Origin: Bradyrhizobium nanningense
GTDB taxonomy: Bacteria > Pseudomonadota > Alphaproteobacteria > Rhizobiales > Xanthobacteraceae
Reading direction: 5' to 3'
Assembly: GCF_004114535.1 (NCBI RefSeq)
Contig: NZ_LBJC01000033.1
Span: forward strand, 535,012 to 599,011
DNA length: 64,000 nucleotides
The position numbers were made by a program, and so were the translations under genes. Below the pieces are notes generated by a model. It had not been told where the DNA came from. It ran no database searches and worked only from the letters and a program-made list of their open reading frames with translations. Below, one piece after another: positions 52,266 to 61,396 of this stretch (position 1 is its first letter; each line of letters opens with the position of its first letter).

Positions 52266-53252
52266 ATGAATATCGGCAAGACAGGACAGATTCTTCTCGC
52301 CGATATCGGCGGCACCAATGCGCGCTTCGCGCTGAGCCGGAGCGAATTGGGCGAAGGCGATCAGTCCGGATCGATCGACTATGTGAAGGTCGCCGACTTC
52401 CCGACCGTCCGCGAGGCCATTGCGGACGTCTTGGCGCGCCGGGCCGGTGGCGAGCAGCCCCGCAGGGCCGTGCTGGCCGTGGCGGGTCCCGTCACCAACA
52501 ACCGCTGCGTCATGACCAACAGCCCCTGGGTCATCGACGGCAACGAGCTGCAACCGGCACTGGGCTTCGACAGCGTCCACGAGCTGAACGACTTCGAGGT
52601 GGTCGCCTGGTCGCTGCCCGCCTTGCAGCCTGCCGATTTGATCTCGCTCGGCGGACAAGACGGCCTGCCCGGAGAGCCGTTGCTGGTGGTCGGACCCGGA
52701 ACCGGCTTTGGCGTTTCCTGTCTGGTCAACCGCCATGGTGCCCGCCTCGCCGTCGTCACCGAAGCCGGACACGCGACCCTGCCGGCCGAGAACGAGCGCG
52801 AGGAACGCGTGATCGCGTGCTTGCGCAAACGCCTCGGTCACGTCTCCATCGAGCGTGGGGCGCTCTCGGGTTCCGGACTGCAAAACCTCTACGAAGCCTT
52901 GGCGGAAATTGACGGCGCCCAGGTGCCGCACCGCGATGCCGCCGCCATCACCAAAGCTGCCCTGGAAGGCAGTTGTCCCATCAGCCGGGCAACGCTCGAT
53001 ATGTTTTGCGCCATCCTGGGCTCGGTCGCCGGCAATCTGGCGGTGACGTTCGGCGCCCGCGGCGGCGTCTATGTCGCCGGCGGAATCGTGCCGCGCTTTC
53101 CCGAGTTCCTGATGGACTCCGCCTTCAGGGCGCGCTTCGAAGCCAAGGGACGCTTCCAGGATTATTTGCGCAACATCCCGACCAGGCTCGTGATCAAGCC
53201 CGATGCGAGCTTCGTCGGCCTGAAGACGTTTGCCGATTCCCAAGCGGGTTGA
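52266..53252 (+). CDS. glk: Glucokinase
   Basis: Glk phosphorylates glucose with ATP. The 328-residue product has LLADIGGTNARFAL near the N-terminus (phosphate loop), NDFEVVAW with the catalytic Asp, VGPGTGFGVS and AGHATLPAENERE (Glu/His region), as in the bacterial Glk family. ATG 52266 gives the usual start; an earlier frame to 52203 is not conserved in form. It stands alone, with pncA divergent from it. Confidence 0.93.
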   Translation: MNIGKTGQILLADIGGTNARFALSRSELGEGDQSGSIDYVKVADFPTVREAIADVLARRAGGEQPRRAVLAVAGPVTNNRCVMTNSPWVIDGNELQPALGFDSVHELNDFEVVAWSLPALQPADLISLGGQDGLPGEPLLVVGPGTGFGVSCLVNRHGARLAVVTEAGHATLPAENEREERVIACLRKRLGHVSIERGALSGSGLQNLYEALAEIDGAQVPHRDAAAITKAALEGSCPISRATLDMFCAILGSVAGNLAVTFGARGGVYVAGGIVPRFPEFLMDSAFRARFEAKGRFQDYLRNIPTRLVIKPDASFVGLKTFADSQAG

Positions 53253-53400
53253 GGATCCGGTTGTCCTTGCGGCCCAAGGTTCCAGTCATGCACAGCTGAT
53301 TGCCGCGCATGCGCGGCTCCCGACGGGATCTTGCTTGCGTACGTGTTCCCGATGAGAAACAATCCTGCCTGTGTGTGTGGCGTAGTTGCGGGGGCGTGAC

Positions 53401-53604
53401 ATGCGTAAGCAGGATCTGGGTTTCGACTATCACCGCTATCACCGCCTGCTGACCGAGGCGGACGACGAAGGCAAGCGGCTGGCCCTGATCGATCTCTTGA
53501 TCGAGGAAAAGGCGCGAGACCGGCTGGCCGCCCAGCGCGCCTCAGACCGCGCGGCCATGACGGCCCATACCATTGCGACGGTGCTGAAGAACGGCCGCAA
53601 CTGA
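53401..53604 (+). CDS. Small charged helical protein, 67 residues
   Basis: ATG 53401 follows GGGGCGTGAC. The product starts MRKQDLGFDYHRYHRLLTE and is helical and charged (LIDLLIEEKARDRLAAQRA). It is soluble and has no known family. Good codon use and a plausible start support it. An earlier in-frame GTG at 53386 would add five residues. Confidence 0.55.
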   Translation: MRKQDLGFDYHRYHRLLTEADDEGKRLALIDLLIEEKARDRLAAQRASDRAAMTAHTIATVLKNGRN

Positions 53605-53748
53605 GGCTTGCAATCCGGTCCGGACCGGTGAGACCGCGGGATTCGATTGCGGTTTCGTTAACGACGCTTCGCAATCTCATGTCAAACTGTTTGCTCTAGA
53701 AGTTCCCTCACCTGATGCAATTCAGGATCAACAAAGGGGGGAATGAAC

Positions 53749-53904
53749 ATGAGCATGATTTCGCTTGCCGCGATGCCGGCCGTCGTCGAACCGCGTTTCG
53801 CCGAGTCGTCCTTCAAGACCATTTTGCTGTTCTGCTGCACGGGCCTGGTCGCCTCGTTCGGCCTGATGGCGCACGGCATCGACCTCGCCGCCGGACTGAT
53901 GTGA
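53749..53904 (+). CDS. Small membrane protein, 51 residues
   Basis: Three close ATGs (53743, 53749 and 53755) follow AAAGGGGGG. The one at 53749 has the best spacing (7 nt). The product ends with a membrane segment (KTILLFCCTGLVASFGLMA) and a short hydrophobic tail. A strong hairpin at 53928 follows, so it is transcribed alone. The family is not recognised. Confidence 0.55.
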   Translation: MSMISLAAMPAVVEPRFAESSFKTILLFCCTGLVASFGLMAHGIDLAAGLM

Positions 53905-53927
53905 GACCGCGACAAACTCTGCACCAG

Positions 53928-53952
53928 ATGGCCGCCCCTGACGGGCGGCCAT
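53928..53952 (+). terminator. Hairpin terminator after the small membrane protein gene
   Basis: ATGGCCGCCC and GGGCGGCCAT form a perfect 10-bp stem around CTGAC, 24 nt after the stop at 53904. It also lies just before the 3' end of the convergent response regulator. The T-run is short (TGTCATTGG). Confidence 0.75.
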
Positions 53953-53989
53953 TGTCATTGGCTCAGTCAGTGCGGCGCCCCGCCGTCAT

Positions 53990-54367
53990 TCAGTGCGGCG
54001 CTTGAGCCGGAGTTCCCGGAAACATCGAATCGATCATCGCCTTGAGCTGATCCATTGCGATCGGCTTGCGCAGGATCGGCCTGCGCCGGAGCAAGGATGG
54101 CAGTAGCTCCGGTCCGTAACCGGTGGCGAACAGAAACGGCTTACCGCGACGTTCGATCAAGTCGGCGACGGGATCGACGTAGACGCCCATGAGGTTGATG
54201 TCGAGGATGGCCATATCGTATTGCGCGGTCATGGCGAACGCGCTCGCATCCCGCACGTTGTCCGCTTCCGCCACGACGTGATGGCCAAGTTCCTCCACCA
54301 TGTCGGCGATCATCATCCGGATCAACGCCTCGTCTTCGACCAGGAAAACGGAGAGTCCGTCCGCCAT
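53990..54367 (-). CDS. Single-domain response regulator (CheY-like receiver)
   Basis: A 125-residue receiver domain. It has acidic residues in LVEDEALIR, the phospho-acceptor Asp in MAILDINLMG (about residue 55), the Thr in FLFATGYG and the conserved Lys in ILRKPIAMDQL. No output domain is attached, so it probably passes the signal by protein contact, as in alphaproteobacterial general stress or chemotaxis-like phosphorelays. No kinase gene is adjacent. Confidence 0.9.
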   Translation of the reverse strand: MADGLSVFLVEDEALIRMMIADMVEELGHHVVAEADNVRDASAFAMTAQYDMAILDINLMGVYVDPVADLIERRGKPFLFATGYGPELLPSLLRRRPILRKPIAMDQLKAMIDSMFPGTPAQAPH

Positions 54368-54478
54368 ATCAACCCCGCAGTCAGCTTGCGAAGCTAACCA
54401 TACATCAATTGCGGGGAGGATTCACGAATTCGTGGCGGGCGCCGTTAATTCGGGCGCGCCCGATCCGATTCAACTTGA

Positions 54479-55279
54479 TCAATCCAATCCGCGCTCGTGG
54501 CTCAGACGCACCATCTCCTGGATGAAGACTTGCTTCTGCTTGTCGTCGAGGCTCGAATAGAGCGGCTCGGCGGCGTCGGCGACGTTGCGCTGGTCAGCAG
54601 CGCGGTCGGTCAGGAACTGCGCCTCGTTGCGCATCTGCTCGATAATGTCGTCGGGCGGATCCCGCTTGGCGCGGGCAACCCGCAAGTTGAGCCGCTCTGC
54701 ACCATTATGCCCGAGGTAGTGCATTGCGCTGGAGAAGCCGTACCAATGCTTCTCCTGGTCGGGCGTGAGGTTCAGCTCGGTCTTGATCCGCTCGATATAG
54801 GAATCGCTGTTGGCAACGATCTGTTCGGCGGTCTGCTGCGGCGCGCCGGGCTGGGTCAGGACCGTGACGTCCTTATTGTCCTTGCCTTGATCATCCTTGC
54901 CTTGCGGCGCGTTCTTCGCCTCCTTGCTCGCCTTGGCGCCCTTGCCCGCTTTGGCTCCCTTGGCATCCTTGTCCTTGGCCGCGCCCTGCTGCTTGGCGTC
55001 CTTGCTGGACTCCTTGGCCGCCGGCGGCGGATTGCCGCCATTGCTGTTGTTGACGCCGAGCACACCGGTGAAGACGCCGACCACGCCGCCGATCGCGCCG
55101 CCGAGCACACCACCGACCGGACCTGCCGCCTTGTTTCCGGCCGCCGCGCCGTCCTGAACGCCTTTGACCAAGCCTTGAGCATTGGCCACCGCGGCGGCAC
55201 CGAGCAGCAGCGCGAGCACGGCCCCCAGCGCGAAGCATCGCCGCATGTGAAGCCGCGCTGACGGTGCCGGGTTGATCAT
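54479..55279 (-). CDS. Spy/CpxP-like periplasmic protein with LTxxQ motifs
   Basis: From ATG 55279 (GGAG 6 nt upstream) the product is 266 residues with a Sec signal (FALGAVLALLLGAAAVANAQ). A Gly-rich segment (GGVLGGAIGGVVGVFTGV) is followed by a very Lys/Ala-rich part (about 95-145). The C-terminal ~110 residues carry LTxxQ-type motifs (LNLTPDQEKHW and LDDKQKQVF). LTxxQ proteins are periplasmic chaperone-like proteins of the envelope stress response. The Lys/Ala-rich insert is unusual. Confidence 0.78.
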   Translation of the reverse strand: MINPAPSARLHMRRCFALGAVLALLLGAAAVANAQGLVKGVQDGAAAGNKAAGPVGGVLGGAIGGVVGVFTGVLGVNNSNGGNPPPAAKESSKDAKQQGAAKDKDAKGAKAGKGAKASKEAKNAPQGKDDQGKDNKDVTVLTQPGAPQQTAEQIVANSDSYIERIKTELNLTPDQEKHWYGFSSAMHYLGHNGAERLNLRVARAKRDPPDDIIEQMRNEAQFLTDRAADQRNVADAAEPLYSSLDDKQKQVFIQEMVRLSHERGLD

Positions 55280-55749
55280 TCTCGTCTCCATCGTCGATCT
55301 GAATAGCCTGTTGGGGCGGCAGCCAACCGGCCCGCCGCAACTCTATCGTTTCCGCCGCATCGCGGTCCAGACGCAGCCAATGGCTGTCCACGCCCGAAAA
55401 GTCTTTCGCGCGAAGCGGTTATCCAGGCTTATTCGAAACTGCGGCGTAATTGCGCACGGATCTTTCCTGGCCGGTTCACGCGACGTGTGCGTCGCAAAAA
55501 CAAGCGACCGCAGCTTACGGACGCTACAGCACTCCCACCTTCCAGGGACACAACGTTAGTTCTATGTGCGAGCCGTTCGGGTTTCTCGACAGACGCGATC
55601 AATCATGATCTGATCGCGCTACCAATTTGCCGCGGTCCTCGTGAATTGCCATTTGGGCCGACAGCATCAATAAGAAAATCGAACAACAAGAACTCGGAAA
55701 AGAAGTCTTAGAGGAAACTCCAACAACAACACCCAAGCGAGGAAACGAG
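55280..55749. other. Intergenic region, about 470 nt, upstream of the sugar ABC operon
   Basis: No gene is seen. It contains the inverted repeat at 55594-55618, and 55660-55745 is A-rich. The promoter of the operon at 55750 must lie here. Confidence 0.5.
55594..55618. promoter_or_regulatory. Inverted repeat, candidate operator of the sugar ABC operon
   Basis: CGCGATCA-N9-TGATCGCG is a perfect 8+8 bp dyad. The spacer (ATCATGATC) is itself nearly palindromic. It lies about 130 nt before the receptor gene start. It is probably an operator of a dimeric or tetrameric regulator (LacI, GntR or ROK type would fit), but no such gene is next to it. Confidence 0.6.
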
Positions 55750-57090
55750 ATGTCACGCAAGAGACTGACGCGACGTCAATTTGTGGCTGCCACTGCAATG
55801 TCCTCCGCGGCGCTGATCACGGCGCCCTATGTCCGGGGCGCTTACGCCGCCGGCAAGCTCTCGATCGGCTTCTGGGACCATTGGGTGCCAGGCGCCAATT
55901 CGGCCTCGACGGAGCTCGTCAACGAATGGGCCGCGAAGGAGAAGGTCGAGGTTACCATCGACTACATCCCAAGCCAGGGCAACAAGAACCTGCTGACCAT
56001 TGCCGCCGAAGCGCAGGCAAAGTCGGGCCATGATATTTTCGCGATGCCAACGTGGTGGGCCCATTCCAATGCCGAGCAGTTGGAGAACGTTGCCGACATC
56101 ATGGGGCCGATTATCGCGGAGAACGGCGAGGTGAACGGCACGGCCAAATATCTGGGCACTGTCGGGACCAAATGGCTCGGCGTTCCGGCCTGCGTCGGCA
56201 GTCAGATCAAGGGTCCCTGCTCCCGCATCGATTTGATGAAGAAGCACGCGGGGATCGACGTCCAGGAGATGTATCCGGCCGGTTCTCCACCAAAGGCCGA
56301 CAACTGGACGCTGGAAACATTCCTGAAAGCTGCCGAGGCCTGTCACAAGGCAGGCTTCCCGTTCGGCATCGGCCTCGGCGAGACCACCGACAACGTCGAT
56401 ACGGCGGGCGCGATCTTCCTTTCGTTCGGCGCCGAGCTCGTTGACGCCAAGGGCAATCTCACCGTCAAGACCGACGCGGTTCGTCAGGCACTCGACTTCT
56501 ACAAGAAGCTGATCAACTTCCTGCCGCCCGACGTCGCAGCCTGGGACGACGCATCCAACAATAAATGGCTGGTCTCCGGCAGAGGTGCGATGATCATGAA
56601 TCCGCCGAGTGCCTGGGCGGTCGCCAAACGCGACGCGCCGCAGGTTGCAGAGCAATGCTGGACTCACGGATTCCCGGCCGGACCCAAGGGGCGTTTTGCC
56701 CCCTACCTGCCGTACTTCTGGAGCATATGGAATTTCTCGAAGAATAAGGACGCGGCGAAGAGCCTCCTGGTCCATCTGTCGAAGCCCGCGGCCATCGAGA
56801 AGATGGTGGTCGCAAGCGGCGGCTACGATCTACCGGCCTATGAGAAGCTGACGACGTTGAAGGTTTGGCAGGAGGAAGGGCCGCCGAAAGGCACGCTCTA
56901 TCACTATCCGAACCCCTACAAGCATCAGACGCTGTCGATTGCGGCCTCGCCAGCGCCGCCGAAGATTGCACAGCAAATATACGCGCAGGCCACGCTTACC
57001 AAGATGTGCTTGCGGTATCATCAGGGCGAAGCGATGGAAAAGACCCTCGCCTGGGCCGAAGGCGAATGCGAAGGCTTCATGCGGAGCTAA
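55750..57090 (+). CDS. ABC transporter sugar-binding protein (family 1), Tat-exported
   Basis: A 446-residue periplasmic receptor with a twin-arginine signal (LTRRQFVAATAMSS). The mature part has the typical sugar-receptor start (GKLSIGFWDHWVPGAN), MPTWWAHSNAEQLENVADIM and KWLVSGRGAMIMNPPSAW. It is the first gene of a five-gene plus-strand run with two permeases, an ATPase and a dehydrogenase. The ligand is a sugar, polyol or similar; it cannot be named from sequence. Confidence 0.93.
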   Translation: MSRKRLTRRQFVAATAMSSAALITAPYVRGAYAAGKLSIGFWDHWVPGANSASTELVNEWAAKEKVEVTIDYIPSQGNKNLLTIAAEAQAKSGHDIFAMPTWWAHSNAEQLENVADIMGPIIAENGEVNGTAKYLGTVGTKWLGVPACVGSQIKGPCSRIDLMKKHAGIDVQEMYPAGSPPKADNWTLETFLKAAEACHKAGFPFGIGLGETTDNVDTAGAIFLSFGAELVDAKGNLTVKTDAVRQALDFYKKLINFLPPDVAAWDDASNNKWLVSGRGAMIMNPPSAWAVAKRDAPQVAEQCWTHGFPAGPKGRFAPYLPYFWSIWNFSKNKDAAKSLLVHLSKPAAIEKMVVASGGYDLPAYEKLTTLKVWQEEGPPKGTLYHYPNPYKHQTLSIAASPAPPKIAQQIYAQATLTKMCLRYHQGEAMEKTLAWAEGECEGFMRS

Positions 57091-57231
57091 GCCGGAAAGG
57101 CTCGCCGCGACGGCCTGAGGCCGCTTGCGGCGGGTCCTCCGTCTCACTCACCTGGCGAGAGCCGACGGCTTCGGCTCTCGAACCTTCCAAAAGTCGGGTT
57201 TACCGACCAAACCGCGCGAGGAAAATGCATC

Positions 57232-58170
57232 ATGGCGGATGTCGCATTGCAGCCGAACAGGGTTGGCGCAGCGCAACCGGCGCGAAAACGCTCTGGTCTG
57301 CAAAAGGCGCTCAAACGCAAATCGACTGCGGCGTTTCTGATGACGCTGCCGCTGATCATTCTCATCACACTTCTGGTGCTTTATCCTGCGTTCTACTCGC
57401 TTCATCTGGCGACCCTCAACAAGTCGATGCAGAGATTCGTCGGTTTCGGAAACTTCGAGTTCCTGTTCAAGCGCGACACGTTCTGGCTGGTCGTCAAGCA
57501 ATCCTGCATCTTCGCTATCACCGCCGTTCTGTTCAAAGCGCTGATCGGGTTCATTGTCGCCCACTTCGTCCATAACATTCCGGCCAAGGGCCAGCGGAAG
57601 TGGCGCGGCATGCTGCTGGTGCCTTGGGTCATCCCGCCCGCGATGAGCACGCTGGCATGGCTGTGGCTGTTCGACCCCTCCTACTCTGCGTTCAACTATA
57701 CGCTGTCATTTCTCGGAATTGGACCGATCCCGTGGACGGGCGACGCCGCCTGGGCGCGCTTTTCCGTCATCCTGGTCAACGTCTGGTACGGCGCACCGTT
57801 CTTCATGATCATGTATCTGGCGTCCCTGAAATCGGTGCCCGACCAGCTCTATGAAGCCGCAGCGATCGACGGAGCCAATTGGTGGCAGCGCATCTGGTAC
57901 GTCACGCTGCCAATGATGCGCAACATCATCGCGATCACGACGCTGTTCTCACTGATCGTGACCTTCGCCAATTTCGACATCGTGCGAATCCTGACCGCCG
58001 GCGGCCCGCTCGACCACACCCACATCTTCGCCACCTGGGCCTTCAGGATCGGCATCGAAGGAAGCGACATTCCGCTCGGTGCCAGCGTCTCCCTGTTCAT
58101 GGTGCCAATCCTGGCGGTCGCAGCGATATTCATCCTGCGGGATGTCAACAAGCGCGGGAATGAAGCCTGA
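57232..58170 (+). CDS. ABC sugar transporter permease (MalF-like)
   Basis: A 312-residue permease with six helices and an EAA-type loop (EAAAIDGANWWQRIWYVTLP, about 207-226). ATG 57232 follows GAGGAAAATGCATC. It is followed by the second permease with a 1-nt overlap (TGATG). Together they form the membrane channel of the importer. Confidence 0.93.
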   Translation: MADVALQPNRVGAAQPARKRSGLQKALKRKSTAAFLMTLPLIILITLLVLYPAFYSLHLATLNKSMQRFVGFGNFEFLFKRDTFWLVVKQSCIFAITAVLFKALIGFIVAHFVHNIPAKGQRKWRGMLLVPWVIPPAMSTLAWLWLFDPSYSAFNYTLSFLGIGPIPWTGDAAWARFSVILVNVWYGAPFFMIMYLASLKSVPDQLYEAAAIDGANWWQRIWYVTLPMMRNIIAITTLFSLIVTFANFDIVRILTAGGPLDHTHIFATWAFRIGIEGSDIPLGASVSLFMVPILAVAAIFILRDVNKRGNEA

Positions 58171-59081
58171 TGAGCTCAGTCACGATAGACAAGGCCGCGC
58201 CGACGCGCACCGTCAAGTATGGAAGTATGAGCCGCGACCGCAAATGGGCGCTGCGTTGGTCGTACTTCTTTCTGACGCTGTTTGCGATCTTCTCGCTGCT
58301 GCCGCCGATTTACATGCTGATCACCTCGCTCAAGAGCAGCGCCGAAATCTCGGCGGCGACCAATCCATGGTGGGTTTTCCACCCGACGCTCGAGAACTAT
58401 GTCGGCCTGCTGACGTCAAACCAGTTCCTGCGGTTTTTCTGGAATTCCGCGCTGGTTTCGATCTTCGTGGTCACCATCACGATGCTGATCAGCGTGCCGG
58501 CGGCATTTGCCCTTGCGCGGATGCGGTTCTGGGGTTCGGCCACGCTGGCGACCGGCGTGTTCCTGACCTACCTGATTCCGGACAGCCTGCTCTTCATTCC
58601 GTTGTTCAAGGTGTTTGCCCTGTTCGGCGACTGGACCGGCATCCAGCTCATCAATCGCTGGTACGTGCTGCTCTTCATCTATCCGACTCTGACGGTACCG
58701 TTCTGCACCTGGATCATGATCGGTTACTTCGCCTCGATTCCCAAGGAGCTAGACGAGGCCGCGATCATCGATGGAGCGTCCTGGTTCCAGACCCTGACCC
58801 GGATCTTCATTCCGGTGGCGCTGCCGGGGCTGATCGCCGCGACCATCTTCGCCTTTACGGTGTCCTGGGCGCAATTCCTCTATCCGCTCGTGTTCACTAC
58901 CTCCACGGACCAGCTCGTGCTGCCGGTCGGCATCATCACGACGCTGATCAAGGGCGACGTGTTCAACTGGGGACAGATCATGACCGGCGCGCTGCTCGGC
59001 GCGGCGCCGCCGCTGATCATCTACGCTTTCCTGATGGACTACTACATTGCCGGCCTGACCGCCGGTGCGACAAAGGGTTGA
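58170..59081 (+). CDS. ABC sugar transporter permease (MalG-like)
   Basis: A 303-residue permease with six helices, the conserved ISVPAAFALARMRFWG region and the EAA loop LDEAAIIDGASWFQTLTRI (about 193-211). It overlaps the MalF-like gene by one nucleotide and is followed 20 nt later by the ATPase. It pairs with that permease. Confidence 0.93.
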   Translation: MSSVTIDKAAPTRTVKYGSMSRDRKWALRWSYFFLTLFAIFSLLPPIYMLITSLKSSAEISAATNPWWVFHPTLENYVGLLTSNQFLRFFWNSALVSIFVVTITMLISVPAAFALARMRFWGSATLATGVFLTYLIPDSLLFIPLFKVFALFGDWTGIQLINRWYVLLFIYPTLTVPFCTWIMIGYFASIPKELDEAAIIDGASWFQTLTRIFIPVALPGLIAATIFAFTVSWAQFLYPLVFTTSTDQLVLPVGIITTLIKGDVFNWGQIMTGALLGAAPPLIIYAFLMDYYIAGLTAGATKG

Positions 59082-59101
59082 TGGCGAGGAGCTGAAGTTC
59101 G

Positions 59102-60202
59102 ATGGCTGACGTTGCTTTGCGGAAAGTAGTCAAGCGTTACGACGATGTCGAAGCCGTGCGCGGTATCGATCTCGATATCGCCGACCACGAGTTCATCGTG
59201 CTGGTCGGTCCCTCCGGCTGCGGCAAGTCGACGACGCTGCGCATGATCGCAGGCCTCGAGGACATCAGCGACGGCGACATCATGATCGGCGGTGACGTCG
59301 TCAACGACGTGCCGCCGAAGGATCGCGACATCGCGATGGTGTTCCAGAACTACGCGCTCTACCCGCACATGACGGTCGCAGAGAACATGTCGTTCGGGCT
59401 GCGCCTGAAGCACTATCCCAAGGCCGAGATCAAGGCGCGGGTGACGGAGGCCGCCCGCCTCCTCGACATTACCGACCTGATCGACCGCAAGCCGAAGCAG
59501 CTCTCCGGCGGCCAGCGCCAGCGCGTCGCGATGGGCCGGGCCATCGTGCGCAATCCGAAGGTCTTCCTGTTCGACGAGCCGTTGTCCAATCTCGACGCGA
59601 AACTCCGCGTGCAGATGCGGATCGAGATCAAGAAGGTGCACCAGAAGGTGCGCACCACCACCGTCTACGTCACCCACGACCAGGTCGAGGCGATGACGCT
59701 GGCCGACCGCGTCGTGGTGATGAACAAGGGACGGATCGAGCAGATCGGCACGCCGAACGAGCTCTATCACAAGCCCGCCACACGCTTCGTCGCCGGCTTC
59801 ATCGGCTCGCCCGCGATGAACTTCATCCCGTGCCGGCTCGAGGAGGTCGGCGGCACGCTGCAGATCCGCCTCACCGACCGCATCGCCTTCGCGCTGCCGC
59901 CGGCCCGCGCCGCGCGCTACAATTCGCTGCCGCGCACCGAGAAGCTGCTGCTCGGTATCCGTCCTGAGCATCTCACCGAGTCGCACGCGCATCTCGGACC
60001 GGGCATCGAGTCCTTCGACACCGTGCTCGACGTCACCGAGCCGATGGGCATGGAGACCCTGGTTTATTTCGGGCTCGACGGTACGCCGGTCTGCGGCCGC
60101 GTCGATCCCAATGCCGGCGCCAAGGACGGGGCTCCCATGCGTTTGGCGATGGACCTCAACAATATGCACCTGCTAAACGAGGCGACCGGCGTCGTGTTGT
60201 GA
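59102..60202 (+). CDS. ABC transporter ATPase (UgpC/MsmK type)
   Basis: The ATPase has 366 residues with Walker A GPSGCGKSTT (about 37-46), signature LSGGQRQR, Walker B FLFDEPLSNLD and the H-loop THDQVEAM. The C-terminal TOBE/MalK-like domain (from about 235, FIGSPAMNF onward) is full length and may bind regulators. It energises import by the two permeases upstream. Confidence 0.95.
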   Translation: MADVALRKVVKRYDDVEAVRGIDLDIADHEFIVLVGPSGCGKSTTLRMIAGLEDISDGDIMIGGDVVNDVPPKDRDIAMVFQNYALYPHMTVAENMSFGLRLKHYPKAEIKARVTEAARLLDITDLIDRKPKQLSGGQRQRVAMGRAIVRNPKVFLFDEPLSNLDAKLRVQMRIEIKKVHQKVRTTTVYVTHDQVEAMTLADRVVVMNKGRIEQIGTPNELYHKPATRFVAGFIGSPAMNFIPCRLEEVGGTLQIRLTDRIAFALPPARAARYNSLPRTEKLLLGIRPEHLTESHAHLGPGIESFDTVLDVTEPMGMETLVYFGLDGTPVCGRVDPNAGAKDGAPMRLAMDLNNMHLLNEATGVVL

Positions 60203-60236
60203 CGCCGGTTCAAGAAACTCGCGCAGGCAGGGGACG

Positions 60237-61226
60237 ATGGCGACCAACAAGAAGAAGATTTTCGTTACGCAAACTTTGTCGCAAGGGGCACGCGCCCTCC
60301 TTACCCAGCGGGACGATATCGAGCTCGTCGAGTTTGCGAACCTGATCTCGGCTGGGGATTTCGAGGCCTTGCTGAAGAGCCATGCGCCGGTCCATGGCGT
60401 CGCGCTCGGCGCGACCGCCTTCGGTGAGACCGAGCTCGAAGCCGCCAGGGACATGAAGGTGGTGACCCGCATCGGCGTCGGCTACGACGCCGTCGACGTG
60501 CCCGCCCTCTCCCGCCGCAAGGTGCCGCTGATGGTCGCGGGCAGTGCAAACTCGCCCTCGGTCGCGGAAGCGGCGCTGTTCATGATGTTGACGCTGGCCA
60601 AGCGCGCACAGGAGCTGCATGCCTGCGTCAGGGACGGCAAATGGGCGGATCGGCTCGGCATGCTGCCGTTCGACCTCTACGGCAAGACCGTGCTGGTGAT
60701 CGGCTTCGGCCGCATCGGCAGCCGTACCGCCAAGCGGTGCCTCGCGATGGAAATGAACGTGCAGGTCTACGATCCCTACAAGCCTGCCTCCGAGATCAAG
60801 GCCGCGGGCTGCGAGCCCGTCGCCGATCTCGATGCCGCCCTGCCCCACGCCGATTTCGTCACCATTCACTGCCCGAAGACGCAGGAGACGATCGGCCTGT
60901 TCGATACGGCCCGCATCGGCCGGATGAAGTCGAGATCCTATCTCATCAACACCGCACGCGGCGGCATCGTGAAGGAAGCCGCACTCTACGACGCCCTGGT
61001 CTCCGGCAAGCTCGCCGGCGCCGGCATCGACGTGTTCGAGATGGAGCCGCCGCCGGTCAGCAACGCGCTGTTCGCACTGCCCAACGTCATCATCGCCCCG
61101 CATGTCGCCGGCGTCACGGTCGAGGCGGTCCAGCGCATGAGCGAGCAGACCGCGCGCAACATCCTGAGTGTGCTGGACGGCGATCCGATCCGGCAGAACG
61201 TGATCAATCAGGATGTGCTGGGCTGA
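60237..61226 (+). CDS. D-2-hydroxyacid dehydrogenase (phosphoglycerate dehydrogenase-like)
   Basis: A 329-residue NAD-dependent dehydrogenase with the Rossmann motif GFGRIG (about 155-160), catalytic Arg in NTARGG, Glu in DVFEMEPP and His in APHVAGVT. The lack of an ACT domain and the full length suggest a catabolic hydroxyacid enzyme rather than serine biosynthesis. It begins 34 nt after the ATPase, so it belongs to the sugar operon and probably handles an imported sugar acid. Confidence 0.92.
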   Translation: MATNKKKIFVTQTLSQGARALLTQRDDIELVEFANLISAGDFEALLKSHAPVHGVALGATAFGETELEAARDMKVVTRIGVGYDAVDVPALSRRKVPLMVAGSANSPSVAEAALFMMLTLAKRAQELHACVRDGKWADRLGMLPFDLYGKTVLVIGFGRIGSRTAKRCLAMEMNVQVYDPYKPASEIKAAGCEPVADLDAALPHADFVTIHCPKTQETIGLFDTARIGRMKSRSYLINTARGGIVKEAALYDALVSGKLAGAGIDVFEMEPPPVSNALFALPNVIIAPHVAGVTVEAVQRMSEQTARNILSVLDGDPIRQNVINQDVLG

Positions 61227-61237
61227 GCCGAACCCCG

Positions 61238-61261
61238 GGCGGGCGGACGGAAGCGCCCGCC
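61238..61261 (+). terminator. Candidate terminator after the sugar operon
   Basis: GGCGGGCG and CGCCCGCC pair around an 8-nt loop, 11 nt after the dehydrogenase stop. The stem is strong, but the T-run is short (TTCGG). Confidence 0.6.
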
Positions 61262-61396
61262 TTCGGAACGCCAGAAAGCGTCCCATTTTGGCGCAGATCG
61301 AGCCCCAACTCAGCCTTAATCAAACGCGCCTAATGTTCCCGGCCGCGGCGGCAGTGGGACAGACTTGCCGGCCGCGTCGAGCTGGAGGATGGAGCC

